From NCBI GenBank assembly GCA_964426655.1, contig CAYRQT010000006.1, positions 1-64,000 of the forward strand: DNA of 64,000 nucleotides, written 5' to 3'. The notes beneath the pieces were generated by a model. That model worked only from the letters and a program-made list of their open reading frames with translations, was not told the origin of the DNA and did no database searches. Positions 25,759-34,038 of this stretch are shown piece by piece. Within the stretch, counting starts at the first letter, position 1; every line of letters starts with the position of its first letter. The stretch comes from RGIG8306 sp964426655. Lineage in GTDB: Bacteria; Bacillota; Clostridia; Lachnospirales; Lachnospiraceae. The position numbers and the translations under genes were made by a program.

Positions 25759-26697
25759 CTAACCACGTTCAAATATACGTAACTTTGCACTTTTTGCCCT
25801 ACTGTTCTCTTCCAGTTCCTTCTCCCCGGGAAGGATGGGCTTATGCGTCACCATGTGCCCCTTACTCACCGCTCCACATACACACACAGGCAGGTTCGGC
25901 GGACAGGTGCAGGGGTTTTCATTTTTTTTGAAATTGACTTTTACGATTCTGTCTTCCAGGGAATGAAAGGTGATGACCACCAGTCTCCCCTTAGGATTCA
26001 GGCAATTGATCATTGCATCCAGGGAGTTTTCCAAAACCTCCAGTTCCCGGTTGCAGGCTATGCGTATGGCCTGAAATGTTCTTTTGGCGGGATGCCCCCC
26101 CACCATTCTGTTTTTGGCCGGAATGCTCTTCTTTATGATCTCCACCAGTTCCCCTGCGGTTTCCAGGGGATGCTCATTTCTTTCCCGCACAATGTTTCTG
26201 GCAATTCTCCTGCCAAAGCGCTCTTCCCCATAGCGGGTAATTATTTCAAAAAGAGCCTGTTCCGAATAAGTGTTGACAATGGTCTTTGCCGTCAGAACCT
26301 GCCGGGTATCCATGCGCATGTCCAGGGGGGCCTGAGGATCTCTGTAAGTAAATCCTCTCTCTTCATGATCCAGCTGAAAAGAGGAAACTCCCAGATCCAG
26401 TAAAATGCCGTCCACACCTTCTATTCCCAGCTCTGCCAGGACCTGGGGCATTTGCTCATAATTACTGCGAACAATACTCACTCGGTCTTGCCAAGGGGCC
26501 AGTCGTTCCTTAGCTGCGGCAATGGCATCTCCATCCTGGTCTATTCCTATGAATCTGCCTTTTGCAGACAGCCGCTTCACCACTTCCGAAGCATGTCCGG
26601 CACCCCCAAGAGTCCCATCCACATATGTGCCGTCCGGCTTGATGGCCAGACCTTCCAACGTTTCCTCCAGCAAGACAGAGGTATGGGCAAATTCCAT
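25759..26697 (-). CDS. rsmH: 16S rRNA (cytosine1402-N4)-methyltransferase
   Basis: This 312-residue SAM-dependent enzyme N4-methylates C1402 in the ribosomal P site. The opening HTSVLLEETLEGLAIKPDG, the SAM-binding YVDGTLGGAGHA and the region DLGVSSFQLDHEERGFTYR are diagnostic. A Cys-rich stretch (PCTCPPNLPVCVCG) lies near the C-terminus, as in many Firmicute homologs. It is the standard second gene of mraZ-led division clusters, 13 nt after mraZ. Confidence 0.97.
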   Translation of the reverse strand: MEFAHTSVLLEETLEGLAIKPDGTYVDGTLGGAGHASEVVKRLSAKGRFIGIDQDGDAIAAAKERLAPWQDRVSIVRSNYEQMPQVLAELGIEGVDGILLDLGVSSFQLDHEERGFTYRDPQAPLDMRMDTRQVLTAKTIVNTYSEQALFEIITRYGEERFGRRIARNIVRERNEHPLETAGELVEIIKKSIPAKNRMVGGHPAKRTFQAIRIACNRELEVLENSLDAMINCLNPKGRLVVITFHSLEDRIVKVNFKKNENPCTCPPNLPVCVCGAVSKGHMVTHKPILPGEKELEENSRAKSAKLRIFERG

Positions 26698-26710
26698 GGG
26701 TGCCCCTTTC

Positions 26711-27139
26711 TTATAGTTTCAGCCCGGGCATCTCTGCTGCCCAGCTGGCAATATCATCAAATACATTCTTCTGTTCCCAGGTTTCCCTGTCCCAAAGCTC
26801 TACCCGGTTTCTAACGCCAGCCAGTACTACATCTTTGTTCAGTCCTGCGAAGTTTCTCAGGTTTGGAGGAATGAGTATACGTCCCTGCTTATCAATTTCC
26901 AGACCAGCTGCTCCGGCAATAAAGAACCGCTCCAGCATTCGGCCTTTTTCCTGGGACAAGTCCACACTTTCTCCCAGTCGGGTCCTGAACAGATCCCACT
27001 CTTCCAGAGGATAAATGGTGAGGCAGCGATCCAGGCCACGGGTAATGACGCATTCTTCCCCCAGCTGTTCACGAATTTTGACAGGGACGATTAAACGCCC
27101 CTTGGGGTCAAGCGAATGATAATACTCGCTCATGAACAT
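26711..27139 (-). CDS. mraZ: Transcriptional regulator MraZ
   Basis: A 142-residue protein with two SpoVT-AbrB-like repeats: MFMSEYYHSLDPKGRLIVPV, and about residues 77-120 with EIDKQGRILIPPNLR. MraZ binds direct repeats upstream of its own gene and represses the division cluster in other bacteria. Here two TGGTTTA(A/G)A copies 31 nt apart lie in the leader at 27160 and 27191. The start with MFM matches family convention, and GGAGGTG precedes it. It heads the eight-gene cluster. Confidence 0.96.
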   Translation of the reverse strand: MFMSEYYHSLDPKGRLIVPVKIREQLGEECVITRGLDRCLTIYPLEEWDLFRTRLGESVDLSQEKGRMLERFFIAGAAGLEIDKQGRILIPPNLRNFAGLNKDVVLAGVRNRVELWDRETWEQKNVFDDIASWAAEMPGLKL

Positions 27140-27206
27140 CCTGCATCACCTCCCCACTCTAAACCATTTCTCTCCACAATTCATCCCTTTTAAACCACTT
27201 GGTATC

Positions 27207-27235
27207 ATTTTAAAGCATCCCTGGAAAAAGTGCAA
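27207..27235 (-). promoter_or_regulatory. Promoter of mraZ and the division cluster
   Basis: TTGCAC and TAAAAT on the minus strand are separated by 17 nt. The spacer holds CCAGGGATG (27216-27224) three bases before the -10, an arrangement repeated in the lgt promoter. The leader is about 65 nt. Confidence 0.75.
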
Positions 27236-27312
27236 TAGGAAAATCCCTGTTTTTACAAGCTTTTTCAGTTTCTCCATTTATGTGGAAAGTGGGGGAATGG
27301 GGAGATACGGGC

Positions 27313-27345
27313 ATAAAAAAACCGGTGCACAGGCACCGGTTTTTG
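27313..27345 (-). terminator. Terminator of lgt
   Basis: A stem AAAACCGGTGC/GCACCGGTTTT with a 4-nt loop carries T runs on both strands. On the minus strand it ends the lgt transcript ahead of the mraZ promoter. Confidence 0.92.
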
Positions 27346-27373
27346 ACGAAAGTGGAATTTTTTTCCAAATAAT

Positions 27374-28297
27374 TTAGTTTTTTGTCTCGTCTTCCGCTGT
27401 TTTTTCTCCCACGGGGAGGGAAGTGGATGCCGCCCGGGCCTTTTTTCTGCCCCGGATAATCATGATGACTGCTAGAATTATCAGCAGGAGGGAAAGCCAC
27501 TGGGACACTGCCAGACTGGTATGCCAAAGTTTAAGCTGGTCCGTACGCAGCCCCTCAATCCAGATGCGCCCAAGGCCATAGACCAGGAAATACAGCCAGG
27601 TAAGTTCTCCCTGAAATTTTTTGTGTTTTCTATAGAAAAGCATAAGGCACAGAACCCCCAGATTCCACATGGACTCGTAAAGAAAGGTGGGATGTACCTG
27701 AATATAATCCGCTGCCAGATCCGGCAGGTTGGCCTCCATATCCGCATTCAGCTGCGCTGTGATCATAGAACTGTACACCTTTGCCCGATTCAGGCGCATG
27801 GCGAACAGGTTGTCCGTATACCCTCCAAAGGCCTCCATGTTGAAAAAGTTCCCCCAGCGCCCAATGGCCTGTCCCAGCAGAAGGCCATAAACTGCATTAT
27901 CCCCAATCTGAAAAAAGCTGACTTTTCGCACCTTGCAGAAAATAAACAGGGTGAGCGCAGAGGCCAGAACCCCTCCGTATATGGCAAGTCCCCCTGCCCG
28001 GATGTTGAAAATTTCCCAAAGATTGTCTTTGTATTCATCCCAGGCAAAAATCACATAGTAAATGCGGGCACCAATAATGGCCGCCACAAGGGTAAACATG
28101 GCATAGTCATAATACATGTCCACGTTTTCTCCGTTTTTTTTGGCAAGGAAGGTGGCCAGCAATACACCACACAACATGCCGATGCCAATGATTATGCCAT
28201 AATAGGCAATGGAAAACCCAAATACAGAAATGCTGTTTTTAAGATTTTCAATTTCGATTCCCAGGTGGGGAAAGCTCACATCTGTAATGGCCAGCAT
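27374..28297 (-). CDS. lgt: Prolipoprotein diacylglyceryl transferase
   Basis: A 307-residue membrane enzyme with about seven helices that moves diacylglycerol from phosphatidylglycerol to the lipobox Cys of preprolipoproteins. The Lgt signature is GRWGNFFNMEAFGGYTD near residues 140-157, with the catalytic-region HPTFLYESMWN and YGLGRIWIEGLRTDQL following. A basic tail ends the protein. The start is set at MLAITDVSF, with AGAGGAG 5 nt upstream, eight codons inside the open frame. It can lipidate proteins such as the PdaA-like lipoprotein in this window. Confidence 0.95.
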   Translation of the reverse strand: MLAITDVSFPHLGIEIENLKNSISVFGFSIAYYGIIIGIGMLCGVLLATFLAKKNGENVDMYYDYAMFTLVAAIIGARIYYVIFAWDEYKDNLWEIFNIRAGGLAIYGGVLASALTLFIFCKVRKVSFFQIGDNAVYGLLLGQAIGRWGNFFNMEAFGGYTDNLFAMRLNRAKVYSSMITAQLNADMEANLPDLAADYIQVHPTFLYESMWNLGVLCLMLFYRKHKKFQGELTWLYFLVYGLGRIWIEGLRTDQLKLWHTSLAVSQWLSLLLIILAVIMIIRGRKKARAASTSLPVGEKTAEDETKN

Positions 28298-28333
28298 AAA
28301 ATCTCCTCTTTTCTTCGTCATCTATACCGCTTC

Positions 28334-28362
28334 ATTTTACTTCATCCCTGGCAAAAAATCAA
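28334..28362 (-). promoter_or_regulatory. Promoter of lgt
   Basis: TTGATT and TAAAAT on the minus strand are spaced by 17 nt, with CCAGGGATG (28343-28351) in the spacer exactly as in the mraZ promoter. The leader is about 30 nt. Confidence 0.7.
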
Positions 28363-28385
28363 ATGCTGTATGGCAAAAGAATAAA

Positions 28386-28414
28386 TTGTCATTTTTTCGT
28401 ATCTATGCTACACT
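28386..28414 (+). promoter_or_regulatory. Promoter of ychF
   Basis: TTGTCA and TACACT are spaced by 17 nt, with an extended -10 TG. The leader is about 45 nt. Confidence 0.8.
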
Positions 28415-28465
28415 ACCATGGAAGGAAAGACAGGCCATGGCCTGTATGACAGATAGGAGAACGCA

Positions 28466-29563
28466 ATGAAATTAGGCATAGTGGGGCTTCCCAATGTGGG
28501 CAAGAGCACCTTATTTAATTCCCTGACCCGGGGAAAGGCAGAGTCTGCCAACTACCCGTTTTGTACCATTGATCCCAATGTGGGCGTCGTGGCGGTTCCG
28601 GACATCCGGCTGGACAAACTGGCAGCCCTTTACGACTCAGAAAAGATCACGCCTGCTGTAATAGAATTTGTGGACATCGCCGGTCTGGTAAAGGGCGCTT
28701 CCAAAGGGGAGGGACTGGGCAACCAGTTTCTGGCCAATATCCGGGAAGTGGATGCCATTGTCCACGTGGTACGCTGTTTTGAGGATCCTAACGTTATTCA
28801 TGTAGATGGTAGCGTGGACCCCCTGCGGGACATTGAAACCATTAATCTGGAGCTTATTTTTTCCGACCTGGAAGTGTTGGAGCGGCGCATTTCGAAAACC
28901 AGCCGCAGTGTTAAAAATGATAAAAGCATTCAGAAAGAGCATGAACTGGCCCTTCGTCTGAAGGCACACCTTGAAGATGGAAAACCCGCTTCCACCCTTC
29001 CTCTGGATGACGAAGAGGAGGAAAGTCTGCTGGCAGAATGGAACATGCTTACTGCCAAACCTGTTATTTATGCTGCAAATGTGGCGGAAGAGGATCTGGC
29101 AGATGACGGCGCACAAAATCCTCATGTTCAAAAGGTAAGGGCCTATGCTCTGGAAACAAATGCCCAGGTGTTTGTGCTCTCTGCCCGAATCGAAGAGGAA
29201 CTGGCCGAACTGACCCCCGAAGAAAAAGCACTTTTCCTGGAAGATTTAGGTCTGAAGGAATCCGGGCTGGATAAGCTTGTACGGGCCAGCTACCATCTGC
29301 TTGGCCTCATCAGTTATCTGACAGCCGGCGTTACGGAAACCCGGGCCTGGACAATAAAAAAAGGAACCAAAGCTCCCGGAGCCGCCGGCAAGATTCACTC
29401 CGACTTTGAAAGAGGCTTTATCCGGGCTGAAGTCATCGCCTACCAGCAGCTTCTGGATTGCGGTAGCTATGCTGCTGCAAGGGAAAAAGGGCTGGTCCGG
29501 CTGGAAGGAAAGGACTATGTTGTCCAGGATGGGGATGTCATTCTTTTCCGCTTCAATGTATAA
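28466..29563 (+). CDS. ychF: Redox-regulated ATPase YchF
   Basis: A 365-residue Obg-family P-loop protein that prefers ATP over GTP. Motifs are GLPNVGKSTLFNSLT (G1), NYPFCTIDPNVG (switch I), DIAGLVKGASKGEGLGNQFL (G3) and, in place of a GTP-specific NKxD, the sequence YAANVAEEDL. A coiled-coil arm follows and the C-terminal TGS domain ends VVQDGDVILFRFNV. YchF associates with ribosomes and affects stress responses in other bacteria; the exact role is not known here. It is probably co-transcribed with the DUF1292 gene. Confidence 0.97.
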   Translation: MKLGIVGLPNVGKSTLFNSLTRGKAESANYPFCTIDPNVGVVAVPDIRLDKLAALYDSEKITPAVIEFVDIAGLVKGASKGEGLGNQFLANIREVDAIVHVVRCFEDPNVIHVDGSVDPLRDIETINLELIFSDLEVLERRISKTSRSVKNDKSIQKEHELALRLKAHLEDGKPASTLPLDDEEEESLLAEWNMLTAKPVIYAANVAEEDLADDGAQNPHVQKVRAYALETNAQVFVLSARIEEELAELTPEEKALFLEDLGLKESGLDKLVRASYHLLGLISYLTAGVTETRAWTIKKGTKAPGAAGKIHSDFERGFIRAEVIAYQQLLDCGSYAAAREKGLVRLEGKDYVVQDGDVILFRFNV

Positions 29564-29645
29564 CCATTATGATAGTTCTGTGGGCTGTTCTGACCCCCTG
29601 CACTATATAGGCGCTCGTAAAATTTCCTGAAGAAATGAGGTATCC

Positions 29646-29942
29646 ATGGAAAAAGAATTTGATGATGATGAGCTGACCGTCACCCTCTCCCTGGACGATG
29701 GAAGAGATCTGGAATGTATTGTACTGACGGTTTTTGAAGCCGAGGGCCGGGATTACATTGCCCTTTTGCCCACGGAAGGCCCGGAAGCTGAATCCGGAGA
29801 AGTGTATCTGTATCGTTACAGTGAAGAGGACGGGGAACCGGTTCTGGACAATATCGAAGATGATGCAGAATATGACGCTGTGTCCGAGGCTTTTGATGAG
29901 CTTCTGGACGAAGAGGAATTTGAGGAATTTGAAGACATCTGA
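29646..29942 (+). CDS. DUF1292 domain protein
   Basis: A 98-residue, strongly acidic soluble protein with a DUF1292-type core (TVTLSLDDGRDLECIVLTVF, then YIALLPTEG and VYLYRYSEED) and a tail made mostly of Glu, Asp and Phe. DUF1292 proteins are widespread small Firmicute proteins of unknown function, often near holliday-junction resolvase or translation genes. Here it lies 80 nt after ychF, with GAGG 5 nt before the ATG, and probably shares its transcript. Confidence 0.88.
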   Translation: MEKEFDDDELTVTLSLDDGRDLECIVLTVFEAEGRDYIALLPTEGPEAESGEVYLYRYSEEDGEPVLDNIEDDAEYDAVSEAFDELLDEEEFEEFEDI

Positions 29943-29950
29943 TCTGTCTG

Positions 29951-29994
29951 AAAAAGCTGTGCCCAGGGAACACTTCCCGTGGCACAGCTTTTTT
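29951..29994. terminator. Bidirectional terminator
   Basis: The stem AAAAAGCTGTGCC/GGCACAGCTTTTT has T tracts in both directions. It can end the ychF-DUF1292 transcript and the opposing helicase operon. Confidence 0.9.
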
Positions 29995-30025
29995 CATACT
30001 CATTTTCACAGGAACTTTCGGGCTA

Positions 30026-32014
30026 CTAACCAGAAATCTGCAGGAGCCCTTTTTTTTGGCAGATTTCTGCAGAAAGCACCCGGACCTGCCCATCATCAAA
30101 CCGGATGCGCAGTTTTTCCCGGTCCGCCTTCAGTATAACGCCCGGACCAAAGCGGGCATGGGTGATTTTGTCTCCCGTCTTAACCCTTCCCCCTTCTCCC
30201 CCATATTCCTCCAGAAATCGGGAAGGGCTCTGGGCTTTTCCGAACCGGACTTTGGGCCAGAACATGTGCAGGTATTCCCTGCTGCGGGTCATAGCCACAT
30301 AGAACATACGCCGTTCCTCTTCCACCTCCTGAATGGAAAGTGCCCGTTTGTAAGGTGTCAGTCCTTCTGCCGCATCTAAAATACAGACCACCTGAAACTC
30401 CAGCCCCTTCGCCCCATGGAAGGTCATAAACGCCACCCCTTCTCTTTTATCCTCCTGTTTCTTTTGCCGGGCCAGCTCCTCTCTATAGGTTTCCATATAG
30501 GCAAACCATTCTTCCATAGTCCGATACTCTCCTGCGCTTTCCTGCAGCTCATCCAGCAGTTCCAGCCATTCCTCAGGCTGCACATGCCGCTCTGTTGCAT
30601 ATCCTTTCAGAAATGTTTCATAGCCCACCACATGGCGAATGTAATGGACAGCTCCCAGGGGACCCAACTGCCTGATCATAGCAAGCTCCTGAAAAAGCTT
30701 GCGCACACGCTCCTGCATGTAGGGCTTGTCCCGGTAGAACTGTAGTAGCAATTCTCCGTCTCCACCGCTTTCCTCAAGTGCCTCCCTGCTGATGTATCGC
30801 AGGGGGCGATTCATGATCCGGAGCACGTCCTGCCTTTTCCAGTTTCCCCGGGCCACCTGGATATAGGCCAGGATGTCCCTGGAAATCCAGTGGGCAAACA
30901 GATCCGGAAGGGCATCCTTCATGGTGAAGGGCAGATTTTCATACAGACATTGCTGCACCAGCCCACGGGGCTGGGTGTTGGTACGATACAGCACCGCCAT
31001 TTCCCGATAGGGAATGCCTTGTGCATGATACTCCCGCAGGCAGGCGGTTATTGCGCTTTCCTCTGCTCTGCCATCCTCACAGGCATGGATTTGGATGCAA
31101 TGGTCCACAGCCCCTCTGGCCGCCTGCAGCTTTTTGGGGTACCGGGTCTGATTGTGGACAATGACACGAAGAGCCCCCTCTACAATGGTCTGATTGGAAC
31201 GGTAATTGGTGGAGAGCATAACCATTTTTCCCTTGGGAAAATCCTTCAGGAAGCCCAAAAGCAACTCCGGTTTTGCCCCCCTGAATCGATACAGGCTCTG
31301 ATCATCATCTCCCACAAGCATCAGATTCTGCGAACGCCCAGCAAGCATCCGGACAATTCTGTATTGAAGCCGGTTGCTGTCCTGCGCCTCATCCACCAGA
31401 ATATACCGGTATCTGGCCTGCCATCCGGCCAGAATATCCTTCCTTTCCCGTAAAAGCTGTTCGCAATACAGCAACATATCATCAAAATCAATTTTATCTT
31501 CCCGACGAAGTCGGCTGGCATAAGTTTCATATACTTTCTGAAAAAAGCCCTGGGCACAGGAAAGGGGATAATAATGAGAAACCTCCAGCCCCTCTCCTTT
31601 TACATAACTGACCTCCTGTATCATCTCCCGGATGGTTTCTGTCATGTCATCCGTCTCCGGCTCCATTTTCTCCACAATTTCCCGAAACCATCTTTCCTTT
31701 TCTTCTTCCCGCAGAATCTGGTCGCCCCGATAACCATAGGCATGCTTCAGAATCATGAAAAAGATTTTATGAAACGTTCCAAAAGTGATGCCACCTCTGG
31801 CCCCCAGCTTCTGGTAACGCATTTCCATTTCTCTGGCCGCCGCCCTGGTAAAGGTGATGACCAGAATGCTGCGGGGATCCACGCCCTGTTCCGTCAGATA
31901 CTGCACCCGTTGGGTAATGACATAGGTCTTACCGGAACCGGGCCCTGCTAACACTAGCATGGGCCCGGCAATATGCTGGATTGCTTTTTGTTGTTCCGAA
32001 TTGGCTTTCACCAA
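30026..32014 (-). CDS. UvrD/PcrA-like superfamily 1 DNA helicase
   Basis: A 662-residue 3'-5' DNA helicase. Visible motifs are AGPGSGKTYVITQRVQYL (Walker A), ILVITFTRAAAREMEMR, ILVDEAQDSNRLQYRIV (Walker B), GDDDQSLYRFRGAKPELLLG (motif III), LSTNYRSNQTIV, VAFMTFHGAKGLEFQVV and MFYVAMTRSREYLHM. The C-terminus ends in a small beta domain (ITHARFGPGVILKADREK), as in PcrA-type proteins. At 662 residues it is shorter than PcrA (about 740). A TTG start is used, since AAAGGAAAGG precedes it and no in-frame ATG fits. It ends the five- to six-gene operon. Confidence 0.93.
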   Translation of the reverse strand: MVKANSEQQKAIQHIAGPMLVLAGPGSGKTYVITQRVQYLTEQGVDPRSILVITFTRAAAREMEMRYQKLGARGGITFGTFHKIFFMILKHAYGYRGDQILREEEKERWFREIVEKMEPETDDMTETIREMIQEVSYVKGEGLEVSHYYPLSCAQGFFQKVYETYASRLRREDKIDFDDMLLYCEQLLRERKDILAGWQARYRYILVDEAQDSNRLQYRIVRMLAGRSQNLMLVGDDDQSLYRFRGAKPELLLGFLKDFPKGKMVMLSTNYRSNQTIVEGALRVIVHNQTRYPKKLQAARGAVDHCIQIHACEDGRAEESAITACLREYHAQGIPYREMAVLYRTNTQPRGLVQQCLYENLPFTMKDALPDLFAHWISRDILAYIQVARGNWKRQDVLRIMNRPLRYISREALEESGGDGELLLQFYRDKPYMQERVRKLFQELAMIRQLGPLGAVHYIRHVVGYETFLKGYATERHVQPEEWLELLDELQESAGEYRTMEEWFAYMETYREELARQKKQEDKREGVAFMTFHGAKGLEFQVVCILDAAEGLTPYKRALSIQEVEEERRMFYVAMTRSREYLHMFWPKVRFGKAQSPSRFLEEYGGEGGRVKTGDKITHARFGPGVILKADREKLRIRFDDGQVRVLSAEICQKKGLLQISG

Positions 32015-32028
32015 ACATTTCCTTTCCT

Positions 32029-33498
32029 TTAGGCATTTCCTTCCTGCTTCAGTTTCAGAATGGCCTGGCGTACCCGGTCAAGAGATTCTTCCCTGCCAAT
32101 GATCTCCATTATTTCTGTGGCACCTCCTGGCGTGGAGCCCTTACCGGAAACGGCCACTCGCAAGGGCCAGAATACATAGCCGTTTTTATATCCCTTTTCT
32201 CCGATAAAGGCCATCAGTCTTTCGTAGAGCGCAGCATTGCTATAATCTTCCTGAGCCTCCAGTACCGGCAGCACTTCCTCCAGCACAGCCAGCGCTGTCT
32301 GAGGAGAAGTTTTCATTTTCTTATGAGTGTACAGATCCAGTGAATAGGGAGGCACCTTGTCAATAAAATCAATAAGTTCGGGGATATCCGGAAAAATTTC
32401 GATTCGTCCCTTTACCAGATCTGCCAGTTTTTTTGCACCGTCTTCCGAGAGACGGGGGGCGGTCTGACAAATCAGAGGCAGCGCACCTTTTTCGTAAGTA
32501 TCCTGATCCAGTTTCTGCAGATACTGCCCGTTCATCCATTTGAGCTTTTGGAAATCAAAAACAGAAGGGGATTTGCTGATGTTGTGATAATCAAAGGCCT
32601 CAATCAGTTCCTGCAGGGAGAAAATTTCCCGGTTGTCCCCCGGGCTCCAACCTAAAAGTGCCACAAAATTCACGATGGCTTCCGGCAAAAATCCCTGTTC
32701 CAGAAGATCCTCAAAAGAAGAATGTCCGCAACGCTTGCTTAATTTGTGATGGTCCTCATCGGTAATCATGGGACAATGGATGTACTTGGGAATTTCCCAT
32801 CCGAAAGCATCATAGAGGCGGTTGTATTTGGGACTGGAAGAGAGGTATTCATTTCCTCTGACCACATGGGTGATTCCCATCAGATGGTCGTCTACCACAT
32901 TGGCAAAATTATAGGTAGGATAGCCATCCGTTTTCATTAGGATCATGTCATCCAGCTCAGCATTATCCACACTGATTTCTCCGTAAATTTCATCCACAAA
33001 GGTGGTTTTCCCTTCCCGGGGATTGTTCTGGCGAATGACAAAGGGCTTCCCCGCTGCCAGGTTGGCTTCCACTTCCTGTGTGGTCAGGTGGAGGCAGTGC
33101 TTATCATACTGCACAATTTCTTTTCCCTCAAAAGTTGTCTTAAGCCCTTCCAGACGCTCTTTGGAACAAAAGCAGTAATACGCCTCTCCTTTGTCAATTA
33201 ATTCTTTGGCATACTTCATATAAATGCCGGTTTTCTGTCGTTCACTTTGGATGTATGGCCCAACGCCCCCATCTTTATCCGGGCCTTCATCGTGCAAAAG
33301 ACCTGCAGTGGCCATGGTGCGGTATATAATGTCTACTGCCCCCTCCACATATCTTTCCTGATCAGTGTCTTCAATGCGCAGCAAAAAATCTCCGCCTTCA
33401 TGTTTGGCAATCAGAAATTCATAGAGCGCAGTACGTAAATTTCCCACATGCATCCGCCCTGTGGGACTGGGCGCAAAACGTGTTCTTATTTTAGTCAT
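32029..33498 (-). CDS. gltX: Glutamyl-tRNA synthetase
   Basis: A 489-residue class I synthetase that charges tRNA-Glu, and possibly tRNA-Gln when glutaminyl-tRNA is made by transamidation. The HIGH-type motif is RFAPSPTGRMHVGNLR at residues 6-21, and the KMSKS-type motif is KLSKR in DEDHHKLSKRCGHSSFEDL. The C-terminal anticodon-binding half is complete. MTKIRTRFAPSP was taken as the start because GAGGAAG precedes it, not the longer frame. It lies between a ThrE piece and the helicase gene. Confidence 0.96.
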   Translation of the reverse strand: MTKIRTRFAPSPTGRMHVGNLRTALYEFLIAKHEGGDFLLRIEDTDQERYVEGAVDIIYRTMATAGLLHDEGPDKDGGVGPYIQSERQKTGIYMKYAKELIDKGEAYYCFCSKERLEGLKTTFEGKEIVQYDKHCLHLTTQEVEANLAAGKPFVIRQNNPREGKTTFVDEIYGEISVDNAELDDMILMKTDGYPTYNFANVVDDHLMGITHVVRGNEYLSSSPKYNRLYDAFGWEIPKYIHCPMITDEDHHKLSKRCGHSSFEDLLEQGFLPEAIVNFVALLGWSPGDNREIFSLQELIEAFDYHNISKSPSVFDFQKLKWMNGQYLQKLDQDTYEKGALPLICQTAPRLSEDGAKKLADLVKGRIEIFPDIPELIDFIDKVPPYSLDLYTHKKMKTSPQTALAVLEEVLPVLEAQEDYSNAALYERLMAFIGEKGYKNGYVFWPLRVAVSGKGSTPGGATEIMEIIGREESLDRVRQAILKLKQEGNA

Positions 33499-33578
33499 TT
33501 CTTCCTCTTCCCCTGTCCGCATACGGACAGTTTCCTTACTGCATTTAGTCCCTATTGTACCCCATGCCCCGGCCATGG

Positions 33579-34028
33579 TCAAGCAGGCTTTCCGGATTTA
33601 TGAGCATGGACTATTTTGGTGAAAACAGTGTCCACCAGAAAGATCCCTACGGCAATGGCCCCTGCAATTTTAAGGGTATAAAGCAGGTACTGCCCTCCCA
33701 AAATCATGCTACCGTTCATGTAATAATAGGCAGTATAATAAATACCGCCACCAGGTACCAGAGGCAGGATCCCTGCCATAAAAAACACCGTGACCGGTGC
33801 TTTAACCATTCTGGCCAAGATATGGCTGTATAGAGATACCCATAGGGTGGCCACAAATGCAGCAGTCACATCATTTCCAGCATAGTTTCTCACCATTAGA
33901 AAAAGGATCCAACAGATCATCCCACCCAGACCACACCATAGGATATGAGACCTGCTCACATGGAGTAGCAGAGAAAAAGCCAGAATGGCACCAAAAGCCG
34001 CTATGGCCTGTATCACATATTCCCACAT
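33579..34028 (-). CDS. ThrE-like exporter, C-terminal half protein
   Basis: A 149-residue membrane protein with about five helices, matching the ThrE_2 type (YjjB-like): MWEYVIQAIAAFGAILAFSL, then FFMAGILPLVPGGGIYYTAY. In Corynebacterium ThrE one polypeptide contains both halves; here, as with YjjP/YjjB, they are separate. Substrates are threonine, serine or small carboxylates in studied members, not proven here. AGGAGG sits before the ATG at 34028, and the start is 10 nt after the partner gene. Confidence 0.88.
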   Translation of the reverse strand: MWEYVIQAIAAFGAILAFSLLLHVSRSHILWCGLGGMICWILFLMVRNYAGNDVTAAFVATLWVSLYSHILARMVKAPVTVFFMAGILPLVPGGGIYYTAYYYMNGSMILGGQYLLYTLKIAGAIAVGIFLVDTVFTKIVHAHKSGKPA

Positions 34029-34038
34029 ATTCACCCTC

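Noticed and set aside
27521..28384. 287-residue frame opposite lgt
   Set aside because: Antisense to a clear Lgt with full motifs; no plausible domain or binding site.
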